NCBI GenBank assembly: GCA_030674155.1
Contig: CM060336.1
Coordinates: 1,339,342-1,403,341 of the forward strand
DNA: 64,000 nucleotides
Source: Stramonita haemastoma
Lineage: Eukaryota > Mollusca > Gastropoda > Neogastropoda > Muricidae
Direction of reading: 5' to 3'
Shown here: positions 32,401 to 43,772 of the stretch, piece after piece
Position numbering within the stretch: position 1 is the first letter of the stretch
Layout of the letters: every line of letters begins with the position of its first letter
Notes under the pieces: generated by a model
What the model was told of the DNA's origin: nothing
Seen by the model: the letters and a program-made list of their open reading frames with translations, nothing else
Database searches by the model: none
Translations under genes and position numbers: made by a program

Positions 32401-32402
<2 letters not shown>
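31838..32402 (+). mobile_element. S4 SINE, full length
   Basis: The tRNA-like head has A box GGCAGGATGGTTAAGACG at about 31849 and B box GGGTTCGTACCC at about 31900. Next come the shared central module (31985-32090), the middle block GCACACAGGTGTCGTGTTTAG, and a long unique tail ending CCGAGACTGATGAGTGCCTA. At about 560 bases it is long for a SINE. Confidence 0.92.

Positions 32403-32490
<88 letters not shown>
32399..32490. repeat. (AT)n then (GT)n microsatellite
   Basis: Follows the S4 tail directly. Confidence 0.95.
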
Positions 32491-32492
<2 letters not shown>

Positions 32493-32711
32493 GAAAATAT
32501 GTCAAGGGGTAGGTGTGTAGTAGTGGGTGTTTTTGTTTGTTTGTTTTTTTGTTGTTGGTTTTTTTTTTGGGGGGGTTACTATCTTTAGAAAGCAGAAAAC
32601 CTAACATTTAACAAAGATGTTCAATGCTGCCTCATGAAAAAAAAGTCAAAATTTACTTCAGAAAATTCAATCTTCAGATTGATGGTGAAAAACGCACGTC
32701 AGAATTCCTGG

Positions 32712-32832
32712 AATCTTTTTTTCTGTTTTTGTTCCTGTGCAAGAGCTCTGAGGTTCACCAACGGTGAGATTTTGCATATGCCATGGTTGATACCCACCAT
32801 GAAGGTAGCTGCATATCGACTGTGGGGAAATT
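32712..32832 (-). mobile_element. S5 distal fragment
   Basis: GTGCAAGAGCTCTGAGGTTC then CACCATGAAGGTAGCTGCAT. It is not joined to a head. Confidence 0.6.
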
Positions 32833-32894
32833 GGTGGGGTCAAGAGAGCCTGACTAAGCAGGAAAAACAAACAACAAACAAAGGAAACAGAAGA

Positions 32895-32978
32895 GCAAAA
32901 CAGCGGACCTGTAAGGCCCCACTTGGAATACGCTGCTCCAGCTTGGGCAACGGCAACAGAATCCCACTAGAAAGTCCT
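32895..32978 (+). pseudogene. LINE reverse-transcriptase fragment, upstream part
   Basis: Translation gives RPHLEYAAPAWATATES, a conserved block after the RT palm of non-LTR elements. The match stops where a SINE begins at about 32980 and the same protein resumes at 33308. Confidence 0.75.
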
Positions 32979-32979
32979 G

Positions 32980-33306
32980 GGTTTTATTTATTTTTTTATT
33001 TTATTTTATACCACTTTGTGTCACAGCAGATTTCTCTGTGTGAAATTCGGGCTGCTCTCCTCGGGGAGAGCACGTCGCCACAAGTGCAGCGCCTACCCAT
33101 TATTTTTTTTTCCCTCAAGGATGGTGTCCAAACACGACACCTGTGTACATGCTGGATGTTTTTTTTTTTAAATAATTTTGTCATCCACTCCTACCAGCAC
33201 ACGATGGCCTGTTCTTCCGAAAGGCGGAACGCGTTTTAACGTGTGCGCAAGATGTTCTGCGTACGTTCGTACACGGGGCCTCGGTTTATAATCTCATTCG
33301 AATGAC
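32980..33306 (-). mobile_element. SINE with S3 tail and S1/S4 central module, inserted in a LINE
   Basis: Minus-oriented: S3 tail TGTCACAGCAGATTTCTCTG at 33018, middle block GTCCAAACACGACACCTGTG near 33127, then the central module (CACACGATGGCCTGTTCTTC to TCGGTTTATAATCTCATTCG). It separates two parts of one LINE reading frame. Confidence 0.8.
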
Positions 33307-33307
33307 T

Positions 33308-33545
33308 GACTGATGAAGTCCAGAATCAAGCTCTGCGACTCATCTCGGGTGCTATGAGATCTACCCCCATCAGAACTATGGAACACCTGACTGGCATCCA
33401 ACCGCTCAATACCCGGCGTGACACCAAGACTGTAGTGCAGGCAGAGAAATACAAGTGTCTTCTACAACATCCAATGCACCGTAGAAGGGAGAAGCCGACA
33501 TTATTTTTCCCAAACACATCTGAGGTGTCAAACGAATGAGAGAAG
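33308..33545 (+). pseudogene. LINE reverse-transcriptase fragment, downstream part
   Basis: Translation gives EVQNQALRLISGAMRSTPI followed by HLTGIQPLNTRRDTK and AEKYKCL. This is the C-terminal flank of a Jockey-like RT and continues the block at 32895-32978. It ends with an AGAAGAAGAAG tract. Confidence 0.8.
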
Positions 33546-33587
33546 AAGAAGAACAAAACTAACATGGTGAATATTGAACACGTAAAA

Positions 33588-33833
33588 CTGCTGCAGTATT
33601 GTGTTATAAATCTGATACAGTATTGTATTATAAATCTGATACAGTATTGTATTATAAATCTGATACAGTATTGTATTATAAATCTGATACAGTATTGTAT
33701 TATAAATCTGATACAGTATTGTGTTATAAATCTGATACAGTATTGTATTATAAATCTGATACAGAATTGTATTATAAATCTGATACAGTATTGTATTATA
33801 AATCTGATACAGTATTGTATTATAAATCAGTGA
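33588..33833. repeat. 24-bp minisatellite, about 10 units
   Basis: The unit is close to TAAATCTGATACAGTATTGTATTA. The period is a multiple of three, so two frames stay open; I do not take them as proteins. Confidence 0.95.
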
Positions 33834-34105
33834 TAAGGGAGAGGGGAGAGCGGGGATTTTTTCTTCTTCTTCTACGTAAACTTTTTGCTTTATTCAACAA
33901 ACTCATTTCGCTGGTGGTAAGGTGAAAGACATCGTAAAGCATTTATCATCAAGAGCGTGTCAGATGAACTGGCCAGATGTTTACTTAGCTCTTTTCTTGA
34001 AAGGTCTATTTTTCATTTTAATGCCATCCCACTTTGATTTTCCCAAGCAACAGAACCTTGCAATGCTTATTATCTTGATGTCCAAATGTCAGTGTTACCC
34101 TGTGC

Positions 34106-34309
<204 letters not shown>

Positions 34310-34312
<3 letters not shown>

Positions 34313-34643
34313 TTATTTCGAAGATAATGGATTAAGTACTGCTGTGCTTTTTTTACATCCAATCCTCGTGTGTGTGAAGTTTTGTCAGTTTTGTCATCCG
34401 TTCCAACCGGCACACAATAGTCTATTCCGAAAAGCGGAACATGTTTTAACCTGCGCGCAAGATGTTCTGCGTGCGTTCGCACACGGGACCTCGATTTATA
34501 GTCTCATCGGAAGGACTTTTGGTGGTGGAGAGTGGATCAAACTGGTGTTAACTCCAGAGGAAAAACCCCCTTGAACGAGATTCGAACCGGAGTCAGCAGA
34601 TCACGAGCGCATCACTCTAACCACCAGGCTATCCCGTCCCCCA
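34310..34643 (-). mobile_element. S1 SINE, near full length
   Basis: Tail at 34310, central module 34380-34500, B box near 34585 and A box near 34630. The B box (GGTTCGAATCTC) is intact. Confidence 0.88.
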
Positions 34644-35315
34644 ATAGAAATGTGAGATACGAAACAAGCAGTAACACAGGGCAAAGTCGGTAGACACAGA
34701 GGACAAATAGAGGATTTTCAGATGGTGACACGGGATGACAAATTCCATGGTGGACCTTTATCACAAACACTGATCTTTGGACAGGGGCACATTTTTTTCT
34801 GGATTAGGAAAGACTAGGAGAGTCAGACAGCACTGATTCCATCTCACAGTGACAGAGGGTCTGTCTGTCTGTCTGTCTGTTTGTTCCTGTCAGACGTGGA
34901 GGAACTTTGTCCACACACAGACCTTTAAAAACAGACCCAGTTACAGTTTTGACTCAGCATGAAGAGGGGAGAGGGGGGGGGGGGTCTAAGAGCCGCGAAG
35001 GGGAACCAGTCGGAAGAGTTCTCTTTTCTTTGCTGTTATCCTGTGGTTTTTACCAGTCCAGCACTGTTATGTGACTTTTTCTTCTTTTCGCATTTTGGAT
35101 TCTTCTTCTTCATTCTTTCTTCTTCTTCTTCCTTCTTCATTCTTCTTCTTCAAAGTCAATCAAATGAATGGTACACAAGAGTTTACAATTTTTTTTAACA
35201 AAGTGCTTCTGTGCAAACGCGAGCAGAGTAAACAAACATGAAGTATGATCTATAGGTAGAACCAGCTGGTGTTCATCTGTGATATTTTTTTTCATGACCA
35301 GATCCTGTAACCATG
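34644..35315. other. No recognisable feature
   Basis: It contains a CTGT run near 34860, a G tract near 34973 and a TTCTTC tract near 35100-35150. No gene is supported. Confidence 0.35.
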
Positions 35316-35316
<1 letters not shown>

Positions 35317-35376
<60 letters not shown>

Positions 35377-35495
35377 AGTGTGTCTGCTGTATTTTATTGC
35401 TAATTTTTTTTTAAGCCTTTGAACAAGGAGGATGACAATTTAGAGCAGTGTGAAAAGTTAATAAAACAAATGACTACGTATATCTCTCTGAGGAG

Positions 35496-35528
<33 letters not shown>

Positions 35529-35531
35529 GAG

Positions 35532-35584
<53 letters not shown>

Positions 35585-35590
35585 GAGGGA
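35317..35590. repeat. Two (GA)n microsatellites
   Basis: GA runs at 35317-35372 and 35490-35582 with AGG interruptions. Confidence 0.9.
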
Positions 35591-35877
35591 ATATGGAAGA
35601 CTAAAACAATTTATCGTCATAGCCTACATGGGCCATTTGACAAAGGGATACACAATTATTTTCCTTACAACAAAAATCAGATTCTGTATTTTGGTCAGGC
35701 CCTGCCCTGTTGGGCTAGCTGCGTAGTGTCAGGTCTTCTCCTGTGCCTGTCACTGGCCTCAGCTGACACGTTCCAGCTTCAGAGCAGCTGATCAGAGAAA
35801 GTTCATAAGAAGATATTTTCAGATTTAAACGAACAAAGGCAGGTACGGTATAAAACAAGTATGAGAGAGAGAGAGAG

Positions 35878-35879
<2 letters not shown>

Positions 35880-35964
<85 letters not shown>
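35880..35964. repeat. (CA)n microsatellite
   Basis: Pure CA run. No feature is recognised in 35965-36360. Confidence 0.95.
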
Positions 35965-35966
<2 letters not shown>

Positions 35967-36361
35967 GTTAGACAGACAGACAGAGCAGTAAGATGTAGGT
36001 CACTTAGCCTGAGTTAATTCTCATGTAAACCAATCCCCTGTTGACAGGCGATGGGAAATGAGCAATTATTTGATGTCTGTTTTTTGTTTGTTTGTTTTTA
36101 CGTGCATCTAAATCCTCTGTGCCCGAGATCATAGGGCAGACAATACTACCCCCATTAATTTTCTTCATGCCTGGCCCTTGAGTCATTTTAGAAGTTGCTT
36201 ATCTCTTGAAGTGCGTCATCACTGACACTGTGTGCAAGCTGGCTAGCTTTTGTTGATCTGCTATCCTCCTTGCTTTCTCTTTTTTAGTTGTGTTGCAAGT
36301 TGTTGTTTTTTAAAGTTTTGTCTGTCTCTTGCCCAGTTTCAAAAATTAATGTTTTTTTGGG

Positions 36362-36656
36362 TAAAAGGTAAAGGTGTCCCATAACCTATGAGGTCGTAGG
36401 GGAGCGAGACATCAAAGACCTCAGCTTCTCCAGGGGCCAGCATATCGAGGGCGGTGCCCATCCCCTCTCCCTCGCTGCTTTACCTTCCATGACCCTAAAT
36501 AGGGTAGGTACCCATTTACATCTGGGTGAACTGGGGGCTGTACTGAAGCCAAGGCGTGCAAACGTCACCCATCCCATTGGTAACCACGTTCGATGCTGCT
36601 TAACTTTGGCTGGGGGAAAGCGAGTGCTCTGACCACTGAGCTATCCCGTCCCCATG
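36362..36656 (-). mobile_element. S2 SINE, full length
   Basis: The minus strand starts GGGGACGGGATAGCTCAGTG at 36653 with a tRNA-like A box and ends at the GGGACACCTTTACC motif near 36365. Unlike S1 it has no clear B box. Homologous copies lie at 47430, 48785, 54005 and the window end. Confidence 0.9.
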
Positions 36657-37370
36657 TATCATATACTTTTTGTCTCTAACACTATCCCTACATTAAGGGA
36701 GAGAACCCCTCTTTCCCAGTACACGTGCACTGTGTACATTAATGTGTATGCCTCTGTGACCCAGCAGTGGGTGGTGCAGAGGGAAGGGTTAGTAGCTGGT
36801 TGGTTCCCCTATAGCGGGTTACCGTTTGTTTGTTTATCTGCTGTGTTCCAAGATGACCTCCAAAACAGCAGAGGAGGCAACTGCTGTTTCGGAAACTGGG
36901 CAGAAATTTGATTACAGTGGAGATGCCTTGCCCACAGCACATCCCCATTCTCTTGGCCAAGAGGGCATAAGGACAGTCAGCGTTGGAGATGTTCTCCAAA
37001 GGCCAACCAGCCCCCAGGGCTGCAGCAGCACATAAGGACTGCACAAGTCAAGCCTCCTAGTCAAAGAGTGATAGTGGATCACTAAAGACCAAGCCATGAC
37101 TGGGAAAGCCACGGATCATACAACCTCTCACTTTGTTGTTGCCCCAGCGTCAATGGTTTAATCAAGAACGGTGACAAAGCCCAGGGGCTGAGGGCACGGG
37201 TTTACCCGTAGGGAAAAGGTTAGGGTACATGCTCAATTCTCACCTGTCTCACCTGTCGGCATCACCGAGTTGGATGTTAGCCGCTGGGCCCAGTGACACC
37301 GACATGATCCTCCTTCATTTGCTTCGTCTTCACTGGCCCTGCTGACGTCATGGATTCTTTATTTTTATTA
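36657..37370. other. No recognised feature
   Basis: Sequence is of mixed composition. A 300-base open frame exists on each strand near 36740-37040, but neither resembles a known protein, so I do not call a gene. Confidence 0.3.
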
Positions 37371-37371
37371 T

Positions 37372-37580
37372 TTTTTAAAAATTTTATACCACTTTATGTC
37401 ACAGCAGATTTCTCTGCGTGAAATTCGGGCTGTTCTCCACGGGATAGCGCATCGCCACAAGCGCAGCGCCTACCCATTTTTTTCCCTTAGGGATGGTGTC
37501 TAAACACGACACCTGTGTGCATACTGTTTTTTTCTTTTTTAATATCATCTTGTCATCCCAGTGCGCAAGATGTTCTGCCA
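37372..37580 (-). mobile_element. S3-tail SINE fragment
   Basis: ACCACTTTATGTCACAGCAG, then the CTCC-rich block and AAGCGCAGCGCCTACCCA, followed by GTCTAAACACGACACCTGTG and a short central-module piece (GCGCAAGATGTTCTGC). Confidence 0.75.
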
Positions 37581-37830
37581 CAGGATTCGGTGATGTTGCC
37601 AAGGAGAGAGGCTGGTGGTCTGCACATGTTCACTTTTTTATTTTAAAAAAAGAAGAAAAACTCGCATGCAAGATCAAAAAAAAAGAAAAGAAAAAAAGAA
37701 CACAAAACCTTGAGGGCCAAACCAATAAGTGGACAAACAAAGCAAACCTGAAACAAGAGAACATCAACAAGACTTGTTTCAGTGCTAGATATTGTACAAG
37801 ACCTAGAACATCACAGTTCTGTAAAATAAT

Positions 37831-37847
37831 GACTCCTCTCTCTCTTC

Positions 37848-37922
<75 letters not shown>
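37831..37922. repeat. (CT)n microsatellite
   Basis: CT run with several interruptions. Nothing is recognised from 37923 to 38480. Confidence 0.9.
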
Positions 37923-38489
37923 TTTATACTCTCATTCTTTTCCTCCACCCTTCTCTCTTCACTGTAAGCGTTTCTATTCACTAATGCAGGCCATCAATTT
38001 CAGATTATGATGAAACCTTGAATAACATGTGCTCTGTAGTAGACAACTATAATGAGTTCTTTTCCTACTTTTTTTTCTCTCTCTCTGCTAACTCTTCTGT
38101 CATTTCTTCTCCTTTCACTTCTTCTCATCCTCCTTCTCTAATGCTATCTCATCGGGTACCGATTTTACTACAATTACAGTTGTTGGTTTTTCTTCTGGTG
38201 AAAAACCTTGTCTATCTTTCCTCATAAAAAGTCGTCTGCATTCTTTGTTCCACAAAAGACCATTCTCTGTGTAGACAACTATTGTTTCCCTCTATTCTTC
38301 TCAGTAACTGGTCTTTTCTCTTTACTCTTATTTTCTATGTATTGGGTAGAATACATAAGTGTCTGTTTCTTCTGGGCATGTCACTGTGTAAGAGGTCTGA
38401 TCCCCGCTGGCCTCTGTCCACAGATTCTAACTTCAGTACAGTGCTGGTTGTTTGGGGTTTTGTTGCTTGTTTCGTTGTTTTATCATAAC

Positions 38490-38770
38490 CAGTGGTCAGT
38501 CCTTGCTGCTGACCGGCAGGCCTGGCGACACACTGTGCATCAATCGGTCTCCTCCTTTGAGGACAATCGCAGAGCCACCCTTGAGGAGAAGCGAATGAGG
38601 AGGAAGAACCGCGTCCCTCTACATCAACCCCAGAATCAACTTTCCCCTGCAGCCGCTGCGGCGGGTTTGTTTGTCACGCATTGGACTAAACAGCCACCAG
38701 CGAGCCTGCACCAGACGTGGACAATGCCCTTAATCTTCGTTCGCGAAGCCAAGCCATGATGATCATTTAG
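38490..38770 (+). pseudogene. LINE polymerase C-terminal remnant
   Basis: One frame reads AADRQAWRHTVHQSVSSFED then RRATLEEKRMRRKNR. A neighbouring frame then gives a FPCSRCGGFVCH block, the C-x-x-C motif that follows in these LINE C-termini. A frame shift lies between them near 38630. Confidence 0.7.
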
Positions 38771-38834
38771 CGCCTGGCAAGTCAGGCCCAGCGCATCCAA
38801 CTTAAACATGAGAGAAAATTTCTTTTTTTAAGTC

Positions 38835-39003
38835 TTTCATATAAAAACTCTTTTTTTTAAAGCAGAGGAATGGACCGAAAAGGCAGAAAGTAGAAAAAAG
38901 AATGAGGTGACAGGACAAAAAAAAGGAACAAGTCAAAAACAAAGAGAGTGACAGAAAAGAGGGAATTGCTAGCACGGAATTTCCAGAGTATCCCCACAGG
39001 TGG
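38835..39003. repeat. Dispersed repeat R7, copy 1
   Basis: AACAAAGAGAGTGACAGAAA and CTAGCACGGAATTTCCAGA recur at 52400-52620 and, twice in tandem, at 58430-58640. The class is unknown. Confidence 0.6.
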
Positions 39004-39860
39004 TGTCTAGTGAACTCGGGATGGGGATGTTTTACAGTCTCGCAGGTCACCTTTAAGTGCAGACTTGCCAGTGCCCTAATAGTAGTAGGCACCCATCAGT
39101 CTCGGAAGACTATGGAGTTGCGCTCTAGTCTTTTGAGCACAAAGCCTGGGCAAATATTATGGAGGTCAAGCTGTTACCCATGCAGCAGAACCCCCCTCTC
39201 CACGGCATTGGAATGATCCATTGGAAAGGCAATGACCGATACGAATGGTTCTAGTACCGTCGCAGGAGCCACCAGAACGTTGCCATGTACCTACAACCCC
39301 GAGCCGCTCTGGGACTCCAACTCCCCGATTTTTCCTCAGGGATGGTGTCTAAACACGACACATGCTGGTTTGTTATAATTGTGTCATCCGTCCTACCGGC
39401 ACACGATGGCCTACTCTTCCGAAAGGTGGAACGGGGTTTTAACGTGTGCGCAAGATGTTCTGCGTGCATTCGCACACGGGGCCTCAGTTTCGAGTCTCAT
39501 CCGAATGACTTTGACATTCAGTTCGATTTTTTCGTCAAACTGGGAAGAAAGGGCGAGGCTGGGTCGAACCCAGAAACTCACGGTTTACATATTGGCAGGC
39601 GAACGTCTTAACCATCCTGCCACCGTCCTTCCTAGTGTGCCCTAATACTCTTCGTGTATATACACATGCAAAAGATCAAACTATGCCGGTCAAAGACCCC
39701 GTAATATATGTCAGCGTTGGGTGGGTTAGGGAAACACGAGCATACCCGGCCTACATCCCGAAAGCGGAATACAGCTACCTTCACGGTGGGCAAAAACGGT
39801 CCTATACACAACTCTCCCCTTTGTTGAGCCTCAGAGCTTTAACCCAGGAACCAAAAAAAG
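39003..39860 (+). mobile_element. S5 SINE split by an S4 insertion
   Basis: S5 sequence (TCTCGCAGGTCACCTTTAAG) reaches 39081. After the S4 element it resumes at 39637 with CTCTTCGTGTATATACACATGC and continues through GTTGGGTGGGTTAGGGAAAC to GAGCCTCAGAGC. The head of S5 is missing. Confidence 0.85.
39082..39636 (-). mobile_element. S4 SINE, full length, with target-site duplication
   Basis: Minus-oriented S4 with head at 39630 and tail at 39082, close in sequence to the copy at 31838. It is flanked by GTGCCCTAATA at 39071-39081 and 39637-39647, an 11-base target-site duplication within an S5 copy. Confidence 0.93.
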
Positions 39861-39892
39861 TCACACAAAAAATCAAACAAAAACAAAACAAC

Positions 39893-40115
39893 AAAAACCG
39901 TTGGCAACAAGAGACTTGTCCATGGCAAAATTCTGTGTAAAAAACAAAACAAACAAATAAAACAAAACCCACTTTCATTAGAAAACACACATACTTGCAA
40001 ATGAGACACTTTTTAAAAAAAGACTATGTGGCGCTGCTCTTGCAGTGACACACTTCCCTCAATCAGGGCAGCCGAATTCCACGCAAACAAACCTGCTGTG
40101 CCTTAAAAAAACCAC
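39893..40115 (+). mobile_element. S3 SINE fragment, diverged
   Basis: GGCAACAAGAGACTTGTCCA then TGGCAAAATTCTGTG is the S3 centre. GCGCTGCTCTTGCAGTGACA and the AACCTGCTGTGCC end are its tail. An unrelated stretch at 39940-40010 separates them. Confidence 0.65.
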
Positions 40116-40269
40116 TTCCACATTAAACTTCTACATAATCTTACGATGAGACTTTTTTTTAATGTCGCCAAAAGCCAGTAGCCCTCCCCCCCTCCCACTT
40201 CATTTTACACTTTTTTCTCAGTCTTTTCCCCCCATTACCTCCCTCTTCAATGTCCCCATCCCCCCCATA

Positions 40270-40390
40270 CCAACACACCACAACAACACAACACACACAC
40301 CCAACACACACACACACACACACAAAAACAAACACACCCACACACACACACCAAACATACACACACACACCACACACATACACACGCACA

Positions 40391-40446
<56 letters not shown>

Positions 40447-40455
40447 CACACACGA
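40270..40455. repeat. (CA)n-rich microsatellite
   Basis: CA units with many A and CC interruptions, then a pure CA run. From 40456 to 40740 nothing is recognised. Confidence 0.9.
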
Positions 40456-40741
40456 ACCTCCACACCGCCTCATTCCGTTGTTTCTGGAGTATTCTAGTAT
40501 GCACACAACGACACACTCTCGAGACCTTGAACTATGACAGCTTTGAAACTAAAGGTTGGCAAATAGAGGCGACAGTCAGCTAGCATCTGTCTGATAGGCA
40601 GAATTCACCTGGCAGGTCTGTGCTTATGGTTTTATGTATATCTTTATTTTTTTTTATTTATTTTAATCACATTTCAAATTATTCGGGATGATTTATGTGT
40701 GTAGGAAGAGAGTTAGTTAGGTCCCTTACTTTATTTATTTT

Positions 40742-40920
40742 TATTTATTTTTTTATACCACTTTATGTCAGCAGATTTCTCTGCGTGAAATTCGGGCTGC
40801 TCTCCCCGGGAGAGCGCGTCGCCACAAGTGCAGGGCCTACCCATTATTTTTTTTCCCCTCAGGGATGGTGTCTAAACACGACACCTGTGTGCATGCTGTT
40901 TTTTTATATAATTTTGTTAT
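40742..40920 (-). mobile_element. S3-tail SINE fragment
   Basis: ATACCACTTTATGTCAGCAG, CTGCTCTCCCCGGGAGAGCG and GTCTAAACACGACACCTGTG in order. The rest of the SINE is missing. Confidence 0.8.
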
Positions 40921-41121
40921 GGGCTCCTTACTTAAGCTGCTGACTGCGGTTAGTTGCTGTGCAGTATTTGACTACAGTAGTCATGATAACGATAATGATT
41001 CGCTATAAATCTAGGGCTTAACGGCCTTCTGGGTCACCCCCTGTAGGGGGCATGTACTGTTTTTATTTCGATTTGAAAGCGAAATGATTAGATCAAGTCG
41101 CGTCAAGTCGAAGTCATGTCA

Positions 41122-41137
41122 AACACACACACACACA

Positions 41138-41181
<44 letters not shown>

Positions 41182-41323
41182 CACACACAACACACACACA
41201 CACACCAATGTAGGAACAAATGTTATTAAAGACTATTGACTAGAAAAGACACAAACTATTATTTAGGCATGTATGCAAACACTCGCGCATGCACGGCACA
41301 CATGCACGCCTGCTCCGCGACCC

Positions 41324-41363
<40 letters not shown>

Positions 41364-41365
41364 AA
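41122..41365. repeat. Two (CA)n microsatellites
   Basis: CA runs at 41122-41206 and 41326-41362. The interval and the following 41366-41640 show no gene. Confidence 0.9.
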
Positions 41366-41699
41366 CCACCTAAACCAAAAATGCAATGTTATTAGACCAT
41401 TGGCTAGAAAAGACATATGAACTTACAAACAATTCAAAAAATCAACAAAGCCAAGAATAGGACATACTTATTTTATGAGCATATTGTGCATGATTGTATA
41501 TACAAACCTACATACATTGACTAGAATGATGGTGCACGAAATATGAACACATGTGACCAGGGCTAGTGGCCTCCGTTTGAATAAATAATGTCACTTTAAA
41601 AAAATTATAAAAGCAAAATAAAAAATAAAAATTTCAAACCAAAAAATGTCACTGGTACGTCATCAGTTGGCACAACGCAACGTTATCCAAACTGCGGGG

Positions 41700-41778
41700 A
41701 GCTGATTGGCCACCGCGGAAAAGGCCATCAGTGCACAAAAGATAAAAGCCAGAACACTTTCTGGTGGGAGTATTCGAC
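41700..41778 (+). promoter_or_regulatory. Candidate core promoter
   Basis: An inverted CCAAT box (GATTGG, 41704-41709) is followed 33 bases later by a TATA-like GATAAAAG (41741-41748). A start about 30 bases downstream would be near 41772-41778. It is in a locally GC-richer, repeat-free stretch. It could serve the ADGF gene through a first exon at 41775-42464, but the gene coding part is 4 kb away and this is inference. Confidence 0.3.
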
Positions 41779-42464
41779 ATGGGGACTTGTGGCTTGGCTT
41801 TACTGTCCAGCTGAGTGAGGGAGAGAGAGGGAACTTGCCCCTTTGGGAATTCCAGCCCTAAAGTGGATAACTGGACTAGGGCGTAAATACATTCTACAAC
41901 TGGACGTAATACATTCTACAACTTGGGACGTAAATACAATCTACAATGGACGAATAAATACAATCTACAAGCTGGGAATAAATACATTCTACAAACGGAC
42001 TGTAAATATCAATCTAAACTGGTGACGTCACTCTACATTTACAATCTAGCTAATGTCTTGGGTTGGAGAGGATGCCAATCTTTCTTCTATCCAGCTGGGA
42101 TCTTGGGCTATTTTCCATATCTTACCAAACTGGCTTGCAATATACAAATGGACTGGGAATAAATACAATATACAAATGGACTGGGAATAAATACAATCTA
42201 CAAATGGACTGGGAATAAATACAATCTACAAATGGACTGGGAATAATCACAATCTACAACTGGGCTGGGGTGTGATCTCTACATGTCTACAATCTGCAGC
42301 CACCAGCTGTTCTTTGGGTTGTGAGGAGGAGTCCACCTCTTTCTTCATCATCCCCAGCTGTTGTGGGTGCATTCTCTGTCTGTCTGGCTGCTGTTCTGCA
42401 GTGGAATCCTTTGCTTCAGCCAGCCTTGCTTGCCCGCCCGCATTTGGTGCTTGGTTTCAAACAT
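41775..42464 (+). other. Candidate untranslated first exon
   Basis: The segment ends at a near-consensus donor (AACATAG then GTAAGTTC at 42465). It contains no long open frame starting from the expected 5' end. Most of the middle is a tandem repeat (41880-42260). A coding role for the Cys-rich frame at 42272 is not supported. Confidence 0.25.
41870..42265. repeat. Minisatellite of ACTGGGAATAAATACAATCTACAA-like units
   Basis: Four regular units of 26-28 bases lie at 42150-42260. More degenerate units with ACATTCTACAACTGGACGTA lie at 41885-42010. Confidence 0.85.
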
Positions 42465-43060
42465 AGGTAAGTTCAATTCCTCCTCCACTACCCCACCCAC
42501 CACCACCACCACTGCCAACTGCTCTGCCTAGGTATTGCTTTTTCCAGTTACCTTTTCCTTTTTTTTTGTTTGTTTAGGTTTGTTTTGTGTTTTGTTTGGT
42601 TTGGTTGGTTTTGCTTTTTTTTTTTTTTTTTTTTTTGGGGGGGGGGTGTCTTTGAAACTAAACTGGCTCATGTGGTTGCATAATCAGTTCAATTTTCTTT
42701 TTTCTTCCTCTAGAGCTCCAAGATTCAGCAATGGTGAGATTTTTTGGCAAGCAAGCCGTGGTTTTTTAAAAATATTTTAGGGTTTTTTTGGAGGGGGGGT
42801 GTGGTTTTTTTTTTTTTATTTTTTTACCAGATGGTGATTTTTAATGTGGAATTTTTCCTTTCTTAAGGCTTGATGTTTTATGTCTTGGTGGGTTTTTTTT
42901 TTCAAATATAAAAAAGTGCACGATGTTCCAACGCTTTGGGACAGTGAAAAAAGCAGCCTTTTTTTCAATTCCAGTCACATAGAGCGACATCTCGGTAGGA
43001 TGGATCGGATCTAACTGCTGGTTTCTCTTGGAAGCTGACTCCACCCCCCCACTCCCCGCG
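42465..43060. other. T- and G-rich spacer with an S5 distal fragment
   Basis: T and G tracts at 42610-42650 and 42780-42830. At 42705-42755, CTAGAGCTCCAAGATTCAGC then ATGGTGAG is a short piece of the S5 end. Confidence 0.4.
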
Positions 43061-43074
43061 TCCACTAATATTTA

Positions 43075-43200
43075 AAAGGTGGTCTGGATGCTAGTCTTTT
43101 GGACGAGCTGATAAACATACTTAGGCACATGAAAGGACTCAAAGCAACAAGAGAATTGTTCCAGGCAACAGTTCGTAGGAAAAAGCCATTCTCAACAAAA
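43075..43200. mobile_element. S3 SINE fragment, diverged
   Basis: GGTCTGGATGCTAGTCTTTT then GACGAGCTGATAAAC and CAACAAGAGAATTGTTCCAG match the central part of the S3 copy at 59247. Confidence 0.6.
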
Positions 43201-43722
43201 ACCCCAATTTAACCCCTTTTTACATTTATTTTTTTCACTATAAGACATGTTCATCCAGTCCGTTTTCATTTGTAATTGTCAGTAAGCATAAAAGGTGTAG
43301 AAGGAAGGACCCATTTGTTAAGGAAGCAAAGACAATGGGAGCACATGTAGTCCTAATGGAACACCTACAGTGCAGTTCTGCTTGTTGACACTAAGGGCTT
43401 ACCACTCCTGCTTTAGCTTGGCCAGTCAGGTAGTATATAATGTTAGTCAAGAACATTTTCTGCTAATTTTCACACACATTTTTTTTAAGTCTAAAAAAAC
43501 ACACAGCATGATTGTTTGGTGGGGGATGAGGACATAGAGCAATACCAGGTAGTCAGATAAAGTTGGAAATGATCATCAAATGAGGATTGCTTGTATCCTG
43601 CAGTGTTGCATGCATATTGTGGTTAAGAAGCTAGCAGAGGACTGAGGGGTACAGTGTTTGTAGGGGGAAAAAATCAAACCTACCTGATTTTGGCAAAATC
43701 ACATGACCTTTGAGTCAGAGGC

Positions 43723-43772
<50 letters not shown>

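Noticed and set aside
33564..33925. Repeat protein with YCIINLIQ units
   Set aside because: This is a 24-bp minisatellite translation. A second frame is equally open and there is no gene context.
36739..37044. Opposing 100-codon frames near 36.8-37.0 kb
   Set aside because: Neither resembles a known protein and both are within the length expected by chance. No splice or promoter support was found.
42272..42466. Cys- and Ser-rich 64-codon frame as a small secreted protein
   Set aside because: The frame begins inside a tandem-repeat stretch, has no signal peptide at its Met and ends beyond a strong donor site.
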